64,000 nucleotides of DNA from Mycobacterium sp. shizuoka-1 (lineage in GTDB: Bacteria > Actinomycetota > Actinomycetes > Mycobacteriales > Mycobacteriaceae): the NCBI RefSeq assembly GCF_002723835.1, contig NZ_BEWG01000022.1, positions 152,287-216,286 on the forward strand, written 5' to 3'. Positions 52,243 to 63,216 of the stretch are shown one piece after another (within the stretch, counting starts at the first letter, position 1; each line of letters begins with the position of its first letter). A model generated the notes under the pieces. That model was not told where the DNA came from. It saw nothing but the letters and a program-made list of their open reading frames with translations, and made no database searches. The translations under genes and the position numbers were made by a program.

Positions 52243-53097
52243 ATGGCCAAACGGGCGGTGTTCATCGGTCGTGAGGCGCTGACGGATGGTCGGCTCACCA
52301 GGAGTGAGCTGGCCCGCTGGTACCAGCCGCTGTTTCGCGGTGTGTACATGCCGAAGGACGCGACGGTCACGTTATGGGATCGGGCGAAGGCGGCGTGGTT
52401 GGCGACCGGCCGCCAGGCGGTGATCACCGGCGTGGCGGCATCCGGACTGTACGGCGCGAATTGGGTCGACCCGAACACCACCATCGAGCTGATATCGCCG
52501 CGCCATGCCCGGCCGCAACCAGGCTTGGTTGTCCGCCAGGAGTCGATCGCACCCGACGAGGTCACCACCGTCTCCGGTATCCCGGTTGTCGTGCGCGCCC
52601 GCGCGGCATTCGACCTGGGCCGGCATCTGCGGCGCGGTGAAGCCGTCGCTCGACTGGACGCGCTCATGCGCAACCAAGTGTTCTCGTCCGAGGACGTCCT
52701 CGTCCTCGCCAAGCGATATCCCGGGGTGCGAGGACTGAAGCGGCTGGCCGACGTCCTGCCGCTCGTCGACGGCGGCGCCGCCTCACCGCAAGAGACGCGG
52801 CTGCGCCTGTTGTACATCGACGCCGGCCTGCCGTGCCCCACAACTCAGGTCCCAGTGCTGAAGGGCTGGGAGGCGGTGCGAATCCTCGACTTGGGCTGGG
52901 AGCAATTCCGGGTCGGCTCGGAGTACGACGGGGACGTGCACCGCACAAGCCGTCGCGCCTACGTGAAAGACCTGCGCGCGCGTTCGAAGGTGGAAAGTCT
53001 CGGCTGGGCGGTCGATCACGTCATCAAGGAGGACCGCGACGCCGAGATCATCGGCCGCGCCCGGCGACTGCTCCTCGCCCGCGGCTGGCGGCCCTGA
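52243..53097 (+). CDS. DUF559 nuclease-fold protein with AbiEi-like N-terminus (second copy)
   Basis: A 284-residue relative of the protein encoded at 17914. The AbiEi-like start is LTRSELARWYQPLFRGVYMP; the DUF559 core has Glu184 in SPQETRLR, Asp216 in LDLGW, Glu227 and Asp229 in EYDGDVH, His233 and Trp255. The Asp-to-Glu spacing (11) is the same as in the other copy. The shared linker LPLVDGGA.SPQE.RLRLL is nearly the same while the rest has diverged, so the copies are old. No toxin partner. It sits between the MFS gene and the thiC riboswitch, bracketed by its own repeat pair. Confidence 0.75.
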   Translation: MAKRAVFIGREALTDGRLTRSELARWYQPLFRGVYMPKDATVTLWDRAKAAWLATGRQAVITGVAASGLYGANWVDPNTTIELISPRHARPQPGLVVRQESIAPDEVTTVSGIPVVVRARAAFDLGRHLRRGEAVARLDALMRNQVFSSEDVLVLAKRYPGVRGLKRLADVLPLVDGGAASPQETRLRLLYIDAGLPCPTTQVPVLKGWEAVRILDLGWEQFRVGSEYDGDVHRTSRRAYVKDLRARSKVESLGWAVDHVIKEDRDAEIIGRARRLLLARGWRP

Positions 53098-53112
53098 GCG
53101 AGGTCGGGCCGT

Positions 53113-53169
53113 CGAATTTCACCTTCCGCAGCGAAAGATCGAGTAGGCCGCCGCCAAACGTGAAACTCG
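53113..53169. repeat. 57-bp palindromic repeat, 3' flank of second DUF559 gene
   Basis: The partner of 52139-52195, beginning 15 bases after the stop codon. Its sequence is unrelated to the repeats at 17853/18772 but has the same design: an imperfect palindrome in direct orientation on both sides of the gene. Confidence 0.75.
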
Positions 53170-53221
53170 CGCTCGGCCGCGCGTTGCGGCGTGGGTTACT
53201 GTTGGCGACGGAAACCAACCA

Positions 53222-55709
<2,488 letters not shown>

Positions 55710-55713
<4 letters not shown>

Positions 55714-56336
55714 GCCCGGCCGAGCTCGACGCGATCGCCGGCATCGCCCACGCCCCCGACGGTGCGCCGGCCGGAGTGGTGCTGCTGACCCATGGGGCCG
55801 GCGGCAGCCGGGAGTCGCCATTGCTGGTACGGATCTGCGACGAGTGGGCGGCCCGCGGCTGGTTGGCGGTGCGCTACAACCTGCCCTACCGGCGGCGCCG
55901 CCCGAAGGGGCCGCCGTCGGGGTCGGCCGCCGGTGACCGGGACGGCATTGTCGAGGCCCTCACCCTGGCCCGCAGCTGGGCCGACGGGCCGGTGATCGCC
56001 GGCGGGCACTCCTATGGCGGGCGGCAGACGTCGATGGTCGCCGCCGAGCAGCCCGAGCTGGTGTCCCTGCTGAGCCTGTTCTCCTACCCGCTGCACCCGC
56101 CTGGTAAGCCCGACCGGCTGCGCATCGAGCACTTCGGCGCCATCACCGCCCCGACGGTGTTCACCCACGGCACCGCCGACCCGTTCGGCAGCATCCCCGA
56201 ACTGCGAGAAGCCGCCACGTTGATCAGCGGGCCGGTCGACATCGTCGAGATCACCGGGGCCCGCCATGATCTGGGCTCCAAGACGCTCGATGTGCCCGCC
56301 CTTGCGGTCGGCGCCGCGCAGCACCTCCTGGGCTGA
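55710..56336 (+). CDS. Alpha/beta hydrolase (Rv0421c/dienelactone-hydrolase-like)
   Basis: A 208-residue alpha/beta hydrolase with the nucleophile elbow GGHSYGGR, an Asp in HGTADPFG, and a His in TGARHDLG. It resembles the KANL3/Tex30-like group. It overlaps thiD by four bases (GTGA), as in the M. tuberculosis order, but no thiamine-related role is known. After it, synteny with M. tuberculosis is broken by the monooxygenase and transporters. Confidence 0.85.
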
Positions 56337-56398
56337 GTCCGCCCCGATCCCGGATCGGAGCGCCGTTGGTCCCGAGGACTTGGGCCAAATGGCTTCAC

Positions 56399-56426
56399 CT
56401 TACTCGCGAGTAAGATACGGTATTCT
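56399..56426 (+). promoter_or_regulatory. Palindromic operator and leaderless promoter of the monooxygenase
   Basis: CTTACTCGCGAGTAAG (56399-56414) is a perfect 16-bp palindrome of the kind bound by TetR-family repressors. The -10-like TATTCT at 56421-56426 ends six bases before the ATG at 56433, so the message is probably leaderless and the palindrome covers the -35 region. No regulator gene is adjacent. Confidence 0.65.
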
Positions 56427-56432
56427 GTCCGC

Positions 56433-57908
56433 ATGGCAACGCAGCTCGACGCGATCATCGTCGGCGCCGGTTTCGCGGGAATCGGTGCGGCAATCCAGCT
56501 CAAGCGCATGGGGTTCGACAATTTCGTGCTGCTGGACCGCGAGGACGATCTCGGCGGCACCTGGTATGTCAATCACTACCCCGGGCTGACGGTCGACGTG
56601 CCGACCACCACCTATTCCTACTTCTTCGAGCCCAACCCGAACTGGAATCGGCTGTTCTCCACCGGCGCCGAGATCAAGCAGTACGCCGACAACGTCGCCG
56701 ACAAGTACGACGTGCGTCGCCACATCCGGTTCAACTCGACCGTCGAAAGCGCCCGCTGGGACGAGGAAGCCGCGCGCTGGCAGGTAACGCTGGCCGGCGG
56801 TGAGACGTTGGCGGCGCGCTACCTGATCACCGCGACCGGCTTCCTGTCCCAGCCGTTCACCCCGGAGATCCCCGGCATCCACAGCTTCGAGGGCACGATC
56901 GTCCACACCGCCGACTGGGACGACAGCTACGACCCGGCCAACCGCAAGATCGGCATCATCGGCACCGGGGCCACCGCCGTTCAGCTGATCCCCGAGTTGG
57001 CCCGCGACGCCGCCGATCTGACCGTCTATCAGCGCACCGCGATCTACGTGGTGCCCAAGGTCGACATCAAGTTCTCGGCGCGGGCCAAGCGGCTGTTCGC
57101 CCGGGTGCCGGCCACCCAGCGGGCCATCCGCGCGATCACCGATTGGCTCTACGAGTTCATGATCTCGGTGGGCGTGCTGCGGTTCACCCCGCGCATCACG
57201 ATCGCCGCCGCCGACCTGGCCAAGATGTGGCGGTTCGCGACGATCCGGGACAAGGAACTGCGCCGTGAGCTCACCCCGGACTACGACTTCGGCTGCAAGC
57301 GGCCAACCTTCTCCAACAAGTACTACCGGGCGTTCACCAAGCCCAATGTGCACCTGCAGACCAGCGGCATCGACCACATCGAGGCGGACGGGATCGTCGC
57401 CAACGACGGCACCAAGGCCGTCATCGACACCTTGGTGCTGGCCACCGGGTATGACATCTGGGAAGCGAACTTCCCCGCCTTCGAGGTGATCGGCCGCGAT
57501 GGACGCAACCTCGGAAAGTGGTGGCGTGACACCCGGTTCCAGGCTTATCAGGGCGTGGCGGTGCCCTACTTCCCGAACTTCTTGAGCCTGGCCAGCCCGT
57601 ACGCGTTCCTCGGGTTGAACTTCTTCAACTCGATGGAATACCAGATGCGGCACATGGACCGGCTGTTCGGCGAGCTGAAGCGGCGCGGGGCAACCACATT
57701 CGAGATCACCGAGGAAGCCAACACCCGGTATCTGGACCGGATGACCGAATTGCTCGGGGACACTCTGTTCACCCAAGGCAACTGCGCATCGGCGCGGTCG
57801 TACTATTTCAATCCCAGTGGTGAGGCGACCCTGCTGCGGCCGATGTCGACGCGTACCGCGGTACGCGAAGCCTCGACCTACCCGGTGTCCGATTACCACA
57901 TCAGGTGA
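56433..57908 (+). CDS. Flavin monooxygenase, Baeyer-Villiger type
   Basis: A 491-residue FAD- and NADPH-dependent monooxygenase. The FAD motif GAGFAG is at 11-16, the NADPH motif GTGATA near 177-182, and between them lies the Baeyer-Villiger fingerprint FEGTIVHTADWD (Phe152, His158, Trp162). It should oxidise a ketone to an ester or lactone; such enzymes in mycobacteria act on steroids, ketones or prodrugs such as ethionamide, but the substrate here is unknown. A small membrane-protein gene follows after 16 bases. Confidence 0.92.
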   Translation: MATQLDAIIVGAGFAGIGAAIQLKRMGFDNFVLLDREDDLGGTWYVNHYPGLTVDVPTTTYSYFFEPNPNWNRLFSTGAEIKQYADNVADKYDVRRHIRFNSTVESARWDEEAARWQVTLAGGETLAARYLITATGFLSQPFTPEIPGIHSFEGTIVHTADWDDSYDPANRKIGIIGTGATAVQLIPELARDAADLTVYQRTAIYVVPKVDIKFSARAKRLFARVPATQRAIRAITDWLYEFMISVGVLRFTPRITIAAADLAKMWRFATIRDKELRRELTPDYDFGCKRPTFSNKYYRAFTKPNVHLQTSGIDHIEADGIVANDGTKAVIDTLVLATGYDIWEANFPAFEVIGRDGRNLGKWWRDTRFQAYQGVAVPYFPNFLSLASPYAFLGLNFFNSMEYQMRHMDRLFGELKRRGATTFEITEEANTRYLDRMTELLGDTLFTQGNCASARSYYFNPSGEATLLRPMSTRTAVREASTYPVSDYHIR

Positions 57909-57924
57909 GACCGAGAGGATGTCG

Positions 57925-58185
57925 ATGTCTGCAGAGCCGTTGATCAAGCTGACCGGGGTGGCCGTGGCCCTGACCGGGCTGTCGCACTTCGTGCGCCCGG
58001 AGTTGTTCGAATCGGCCACCAAGTCGGCGTTCCCGGAGAACACGCTGCAGCACACCTACATCGACGGCGGGATCGAGACCGCAATCGGACTGGCCTTGGT
58101 GGCGCCGAAGACCCGCAAGCTGGCGCTGGCCGGATTGCTGGCCTACGGCGCCTATCTGGGCGCCAACGTGGCCCGCAATCGCTGA
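57925..58185 (+). CDS. Small DoxX-like membrane protein
   Basis: An 86-residue protein with two to three hydrophobic segments and a GLSHFVRPELF motif between the first and second, as in short DoxX-like mycobacterial proteins of unknown role. The start at 57925 is preferred because GAGAGG (57913-57918) is correctly spaced; ATG 57919 is possible. Probably co-transcribed with the monooxygenase. Confidence 0.65.
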   Translation: MSAEPLIKLTGVAVALTGLSHFVRPELFESATKSAFPENTLQHTYIDGGIETAIGLALVAPKTRKLALAGLLAYGAYLGANVARNR

Positions 58186-58213
58186 GCTCTTCAAGATCAC
58201 AGTTCCGACAAGA

Positions 58214-58235
58214 TTGACGACGCCGTCAACTTTTT
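58214..58235 (+). terminator. Possible short terminator
   Basis: A 6-bp stem TTGACG/CGTCAA with a 4-base loop, then C and TTTTT, 28 bases beyond the DoxX-like gene. The stem is weak, so confidence is low. Confidence 0.35.
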
Positions 58236-58315
58236 GCCTTACATTGGTCGGGCACGGCGACGCGTACGTCGTTGGTTTTTGAGGATGCCACGCGAAATGG
58301 GTCGGGGGACCGTGC

Positions 58316-58357
58316 CGGACCGGCCTGGGCGCGGGCGACCGTGCCCAAGCCGGTCCG
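58316..58357. other. Strong hairpin upstream of the amino-acid permease promoter
   Basis: CGGACCGGC (58316-58324) pairs with GCCGGTCCG (58349-58357), with an inner TGGGC/GCCCA pair. It lies upstream of the apparent -10 of the permease, so it is not in that message; it may end read-through transcription from the monooxygenase unit or act as a protein-binding site. Confidence 0.5.
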
Positions 58358-58374
58358 CATTCATCTTGGCCGTC

Positions 58375-58380
58375 TAGCAT
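58375..58380 (+). promoter_or_regulatory. -10 element of the leaderless permease mRNA
   Basis: TAGCAT ends seven bases before the GTG at 58388, which implies transcription starting at the GTG. A similar CCGTCTAGCAT string recurs before the SulP/uracil transporter pair at 61252-61262. Confidence 0.4.
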
Positions 58381-58387
58381 CCCGCGC

Positions 58388-59596
58388 GTGAACAACCTGG
58401 CGCGCCGCCTCGGTACCACCGACGCCGTGATCATCGGGCTCGGTTCGATGGTCGGGGCCGGAATCTTCGTCGCGCTGACCCCGGCGGCAGCCGCGGCGGG
58501 GTCCTGGCTGCTGGTCGGCCTGGCACTGGCCGGCGCGGTCGCCTACTGCAACGCGATGTCCTCGGCGTGGCTGGCGGCGCGCTACCCGCAATCCGGTGGC
58601 ACCTACGTCTACGGCCGCGAGCGACTCGGTGATTTCTGGGGCTACCTCGCCGGCTGGAGCTTCGTGGTCGGCAAGACCGCCTCCTGCGCCGCGATGGCAC
58701 TGACCGTCGGGTTCTACGTGTGGCCGGCCTATGCGCATGCGGTGGCGGTCGCCGCGGTGGTGGCGCTCACGGCCGTCAACTATCGCGGGATCCAGAAGTC
58801 GGCACTGCTGACCCGGATCATCGTCGCCGTCGTGCTCGCAGTGCTGGCCGCGGTCGTGGTGATCGTGACGGCCTCCGGGCGTACCGACGTCGGGAACCTG
58901 CGACTCGGTGACGCAACGGTTCTCGGGGTGCTGCAGGCCGCCGGGCTGTTGTTCTTCGCCTTCGCCGGTTACGCACGGATCGCCACCCTCGGCGAGGAGG
59001 TGCGCGACCCCGCGCGCACGATCCCTCGGGCGATTCCGCTGGCATTGGGGCTTGCCCTGGTGGTCTATGCCGCGGTTGCCGTGACTGTGCTTTCGGTGCT
59101 CGGCGCCGACGGATTGACAACGGCGGCAGCACCATTGGCCGAGGCGGTGGGCGCGGCCGGTGCCGGTGGCTTCGAACCGGTGGTGCGGGTCGGCGCCGCG
59201 GTGGCGGCACTGGGCTCGCTGCTGTCGCTGATTCTCGGCGTGTCCCGCACCTCGCTGGCGATGGCGCGCGACAACCACCTGCCGGCCGGGCTGGCCGTCG
59301 TCCATCCCCGTTTCGGGGTGCCGCACCGCGCAGAAGTCGCGGTCGGAGTGGTCGTCGCGGTGCTGGCCGCGGTGGCCGACGTGCGTGGGGTGATCGGCTT
59401 CTCGTCGTTCGCGGTGCTGGTGTACTACGCGATCGCCAACGCCTCGGCGTGGACGCTCGGCCGCCGCCTGGTACCCGCACTGGGGTTCATCGGCTGCCTG
59501 GTCCTTGCCGTCGCATTGCCGCTGGGCGCAGTGGTCGCCGGCCTGGCGGTGCTCACGCTCGGTGCGTTGATCTACGCCGTGCGCCGGTTACGGTAG
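58388..59596 (+). CDS. APC family amino acid permease
   Basis: A 402-residue transporter with about twelve membrane helices. The helix-1 motif IGLGSMVGAGIFVALTPAAA and the helix-6 segment LLFFAFAGYARIATLGEEVR are the substrate-binding breaks of the APC (amino acid-polyamine-cation) fold. It probably imports an amino acid by cation symport; the substrate is unknown. Its last 25 bases overlap the convergent SulP gene. Confidence 0.9.
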   Translation: MNNLARRLGTTDAVIIGLGSMVGAGIFVALTPAAAAAGSWLLVGLALAGAVAYCNAMSSAWLAARYPQSGGTYVYGRERLGDFWGYLAGWSFVVGKTASCAAMALTVGFYVWPAYAHAVAVAAVVALTAVNYRGIQKSALLTRIIVAVVLAVLAAVVVIVTASGRTDVGNLRLGDATVLGVLQAAGLLFFAFAGYARIATLGEEVRDPARTIPRAIPLALGLALVVYAAVAVTVLSVLGADGLTTAAAPLAEAVGAAGAGGFEPVVRVGAAVAALGSLLSLILGVSRTSLAMARDNHLPAGLAVVHPRFGVPHRAEVAVGVVVAVLAAVADVRGVIGFSSFAVLVYYAIANASAWTLGRRLVPALGFIGCLVLAVALPLGAVVAGLAVLTLGALIYAVRRLR

Positions 59597-61251
59597 GCCT
59601 CCACCGCAGTGGGCAGCGTCATGAAGATGTGGTCCTCGCCGATCTTGTCGAGCAGACCGGCCGCCTGCAGCGCCTCCCGCAGATGCCAGGTCACCCGGGC
59701 CATCCCGAACTCGATGCCGCGACGGTTGAGTTCCATCCGCAGCTGGTCCAGGACATCGAGCGCGGTGAGGTCTACCTCGACGTTGGCCTCGGCATTGACC
59801 ACGAACCATTCGACGGGGTCCGGATTGTCGTCGACCGCCGCCAGTGCTCTGGTACGAAAATTCTCGGCGTTGGCGAAGAACAGCGGGGCGTCGTAGCGGT
59901 AGATCAGCAAGCCCGGCTCCAGACGGGCTTGCGGGTAGTCGTCGATGTCGTGCATTCCGGGAACGCCGGGCACGAACCCGAGCACGCTGTCGTGCGGGCG
60001 GGCCACCCGCCGCAGCAGGTCCAGAATAGACAAGCCCACCGCGGCCAGCACCCCGTAGAGCACGCCGAGGCCGAGAACGCCCGCTGCAGTGAGCACGGCC
60101 AGCACCAGCTCGCTGCGGCGAAACATCGCCAGCCGGCGGTATTCGGCCACGTCGATGAGCCGCAGCGCGGCGAAGATCACCAGTGCCCCCAGCGCCGCGG
60201 TGGGGAATTGGGCTAGCACACCGTGGGCGCTGACGGTGACGATCACCAGAACACCCAGGGCGACAACGGAATACAGTTGAGTTCGACTGCCAACCAGATC
60301 GCCGACGGCGGTGCGGCTGCCGCTGCAGCTGACCGGCAGGCCGTGAGAAAGGCCGGCACCCAGGTTGCAGGCGCCCAGGGCCCGCAGCTCGGCGTTGGCG
60401 TCGATGCGTTGACCTTTGCGGGCGGCGAAAGTCCGTGCGGTCAGCACGTTGTCGGAGAAGCCGACGATCGCGATACCGCCGGCCGCGGCCGCCAGTGTCC
60501 CCACATCGTGCCACGGGATGCCGGTGAATCCGAACGGTGGCAGACCGGCCGGGACGTCGCCGATCACCCGAATGCCGTAGTGGTCCAACGAGAAGACCGC
60601 CACCGCCACAGTGGCTGCCAGCATGGCGATCAGCGGCCCCGGCGAGCGGGGGAACACTCGGGCCAGCCCGAACAGCACCGCAAGCACGGCTGCCGAGAAC
60701 ACCACCGTCGGCCAGTGCGGCTCCCCGACGACGTGGGCCAGCGAGCGGATCTGCTCGACGAACTCGTCGCCGGTGACGGGCACGCCGATGACCTTGCCCG
60801 CCTGGCTCGCGATCATGATGACCGCAACCCCGGTCATATAGCCGACCAGCACCGGCCGAGACAGCAGGTCGGCCAGGAAGCCCAGCCGCACCAGTCCACC
60901 GGCCAGACAGATCACGCCCACCAGTAGTGCCAGCACCGCGGCCAGCGCGGCGTATCGCCCGGCGTCCCCGGCGGCCAACGGGGCCAGCGCGGTCGCGGTC
61001 ATCAAGGCCGTGGTGGACTCCGGCCCTGCCGACAACTGCCGAGACGTGCCGAGCAGCGCATACACCGCCAGCGGCGCCAGCGCGGCCCACAACCCCACCA
61101 CGGCGGGCAGTCCCGCTACCGTCGCGTACGCCATCACCTGAGGGATCAGGTAGGCGGCCACGGTCAGGCCGGCGACGACGTCCCCGCGCAGCCAGGACCG
61201 CCGGTAGCCGCGAAACTGTTCCAGCCCGGGTGCGACGGCGCTCCAGTTCAT
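59572..61251 (-). CDS. SulP family anion transporter with STAS domain
   Basis: A 559-residue SLC26/SulP protein: a transmembrane part (about residues 20-420) with the SulP signature GLTVAAYLIPQVMAYATVAGL, and a C-terminal STAS domain (residues 450-559; RYDAPLFFANAENFRTRALA, DVLDQLRMELNRRGIEFGMA). It likely takes up sulphate, bicarbonate or a dicarboxylate. The start at 61251 (MNWSAVAPGL) fits the family; a longer frame is a shadow of the uracil permease gene. Confidence 0.9.
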   Translation of the reverse strand: MNWSAVAPGLEQFRGYRRSWLRGDVVAGLTVAAYLIPQVMAYATVAGLPAVVGLWAALAPLAVYALLGTSRQLSAGPESTTALMTATALAPLAAGDAGRYAALAAVLALLVGVICLAGGLVRLGFLADLLSRPVLVGYMTGVAVIMIASQAGKVIGVPVTGDEFVEQIRSLAHVVGEPHWPTVVFSAAVLAVLFGLARVFPRSPGPLIAMLAATVAVAVFSLDHYGIRVIGDVPAGLPPFGFTGIPWHDVGTLAAAAGGIAIVGFSDNVLTARTFAARKGQRIDANAELRALGACNLGAGLSHGLPVSCSGSRTAVGDLVGSRTQLYSVVALGVLVIVTVSAHGVLAQFPTAALGALVIFAALRLIDVAEYRRLAMFRRSELVLAVLTAAGVLGLGVLYGVLAAVGLSILDLLRRVARPHDSVLGFVPGVPGMHDIDDYPQARLEPGLLIYRYDAPLFFANAENFRTRALAAVDDNPDPVEWFVVNAEANVEVDLTALDVLDQLRMELNRRGIEFGMARVTWHLREALQAAGLLDKIGEDHIFMTLPTAVEAYRNRRTA

Positions 61252-61258
61252 CCGTCTA

Positions 61259-61281
61259 GCATGCGCGGCGCGCCCGCATGC
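61259..61281. promoter_or_regulatory. Palindrome between divergent transporter genes
   Basis: GCATGCG and CGCATGC arms around a 9-bp GC-rich spacer lie in the 46-bp gap between the SulP and uracil permease genes. It could be a shared operator; no regulator is adjacent. Confidence 0.4.
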
Positions 61282-61297
61282 GGTTGAGTTTCCAAGC

Positions 61298-62566
61298 GTG
61301 ATTCCGATGACGTGGACGCCGGTTGACAACCGCCCCGACGAGACCTTCGTCGTGGCGCCGCACGAACGACTGAGTTGGCCCCGCACGCTGGGGATCGGCG
61401 CCCAGCACGTGGTCGCGATGTTCGGCGCCACGTTCCTGGTGCCGGTGCTGACCGGCTTCCCGCCGGCCACCACGCTGCTGTTTTCCGGAATCGGCACACT
61501 GCTGTTCCTGGTGATCACCGGCAACCGGCTGCCGAGTTATCTGGGTTCCAGCTTCTCGGTGATCGCTCCGGTTACCGCGGCGGTCGCCTCGCACGGGGCG
61601 GGCAGCGCGCTGGGCGGGCTGATCGCGGTCGGGGCGTTGCTGATCGGAATCGGCCTGGTCGTGCAGCTGGCTGGGACGCACTGGATCGAGGTCGCCCTGC
61701 CGCCGGTGGTCACCGGCGCCATCGTCGCGCTGATCGGGTTCAACCTGGCGCCGGCGGCCAAGACGAACTTCGAGAAGGGCCCGCTGGTTGGCGTCGTCAC
61801 GCTGGTGCTGCTGGTCGCCGCGCTGGCGTTCTTTCGTGGCATCATCGGGCGACTGGCGATCTTCCTGGCGGTGGTCGCGGGCTATCTGCTCGCGTTGGCC
61901 CTCGGCGACGTGGACACCTCGGGCATCGCCGCGGCCGGCTGGATCGGACTGCCGACTTTCCAGACGCCGACGCTGAACCTGTCGGTGCTGCCGATGTTCC
62001 TGCCGGCGGTGATCGCGCTGGTGGCCGAGAACATCGGGCATGTGAAGTCGGTGGGGCAGATGACCGGCGTCGACACCGACCCGCTGACCGGTCGCGCACT
62101 GGCCGCCGACGGGGTCGCGACGGTGCTGGCGGGTCTCGGTGGCGGGTCGGCCACCACCACTTACGCCGAGAACATCGGGGTGATGGCCGCGACCCGCGTC
62201 TACTCCACCGCGGCCTATTGGGTGGCCGGCGTGACGGCGATCGTTCTGGCGTTGTGCCCCAAGGTCGGTGCCACCATCTCGGCGATTCCGCCCGGTGTGC
62301 TCGGCGGTGCCACCATCGTGCTCTACGGGCTCGTCGGCGTGCTGGGCGTGCGGATCTGGCTGACCAATCAGGTGGACTTCGGCCTGCCGATCAACCAGAT
62401 GACCGCGGCGATCGCCTTGATCATCGGGATCGCCGACTTCACCTGGACGCTCGGCACGTTGACGTTCACCGGTATCGCGCTGGGCTCGATCGCGGCGCTG
62501 GTCGTGTACCACGGCATGCGAGGGCTGGGCGTGCTGCGCGGGGCCCGTGGGGCCCCTGGGCGATGA
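61298..62566 (+). CDS. Uracil/xanthine permease (NCS2 family)
   Basis: A 422-residue NCS2 nucleobase transporter. The motifs are GAQHVVAMFGATFLVPVLTG in helix 1, ALVAENIGHVKSVGQMTG with the substrate-binding Glu, and GGGSATTTYAENIGVMAAT. UraA-type sequence suggests uracil. GTG at 61298 and ATG at 61307 are both possible starts. Overlaps the next gene by four bases (ATGA). Confidence 0.93.
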   Translation: MIPMTWTPVDNRPDETFVVAPHERLSWPRTLGIGAQHVVAMFGATFLVPVLTGFPPATTLLFSGIGTLLFLVITGNRLPSYLGSSFSVIAPVTAAVASHGAGSALGGLIAVGALLIGIGLVVQLAGTHWIEVALPPVVTGAIVALIGFNLAPAAKTNFEKGPLVGVVTLVLLVAALAFFRGIIGRLAIFLAVVAGYLLALALGDVDTSGIAAAGWIGLPTFQTPTLNLSVLPMFLPAVIALVAENIGHVKSVGQMTGVDTDPLTGRALAADGVATVLAGLGGGSATTTYAENIGVMAATRVYSTAAYWVAGVTAIVLALCPKVGATISAIPPGVLGGATIVLYGLVGVLGVRIWLTNQVDFGLPINQMTAAIALIIGIADFTWTLGTLTFTGIALGSIAALVVYHGMRGLGVLRGARGAPGR

Positions 62567-63195
62567 TCGAGCGGCTGTACGCGGCCTTCGCCGGGTACGG
62601 TTTCCCCGCCGGTCTGCAGGTGTGCGAGCAGTGCGGCCCGCAATGGTCGGCCGCCGAGATCCGGGCGACCCCGCTGCGTTCGCTGTCGCTCATGCAGCTG
62701 GAAGCTGTCCATGTGATGTCGTTGGGCGACAACGACTTCCGGTATTTCTTCCCGCGGCTGATCGATGCGCTGCTCGCGGAGCCGTCGCCGGTGTTCGCCT
62801 TCGACCTGCGCGGCCTACGCCGACGCGTGCCGTCATGGCCGGCAGCGGAATCCGCAGCGGTCGCCGAGCTGGTGGACTCCCTGTGGGTCGCCCTGCTCAA
62901 CAGCTACCCAGCCGCGCTGGGTTATTTCTCCGACAGCCCGACACTCATCGACTTCACCTACTGGAGTGACCAACCACTGCGGCCGCAGCTGGCGCGCTGG
63001 CAGTCGATGGACACCGCGCCTGCCGCCGAGCACCTCGCCGAACTGGTGGAGTGGGCGTTCACCGTGCGCGAGCCGATCGAGCCGGCAGTCAAGGAGCCGG
63101 TGTTGCACTGGCTGCGACTGCCGGTCATCGGCGAACGCCTCCGCCGCGCCGGCCTGGCGCGTGCAGAGGAGCTGTGGCGAGTCTGCGGACGCTGA
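62563..63195 (+). CDS. Hypothetical protein coupled to uracil permease
   Basis: A 210-residue soluble protein (IERLYAAFAGYGFPAGLQVC at the start; FFPRLIDALL; LRLPVIGERLRR near the end). It resembles a family of bacterial uncharacterised proteins with a CxxC near the N-terminus (Cys20 and Cys23), but no function is known to me. The ATGA overlap shows it is translated with the permease. A 21-base gap separates it from the convergent lpqL-like gene. Confidence 0.65.
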   Translation: MIERLYAAFAGYGFPAGLQVCEQCGPQWSAAEIRATPLRSLSLMQLEAVHVMSLGDNDFRYFFPRLIDALLAEPSPVFAFDLRGLRRRVPSWPAAESAAVAELVDSLWVALLNSYPAALGYFSDSPTLIDFTYWSDQPLRPQLARWQSMDTAPAAEHLAELVEWAFTVREPIEPAVKEPVLHWLRLPVIGERLRRAGLARAEELWRVCGR

Positions 63196-63216
63196 TCTTC
63201 GATCGCCGACGATGAA

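Noticed and set aside
58240..58370. Riboswitch in the leader of the amino-acid permease
   Set aside because: The only good -10 is downstream of the structured part, and no known actinobacterial riboswitch consensus could be matched.
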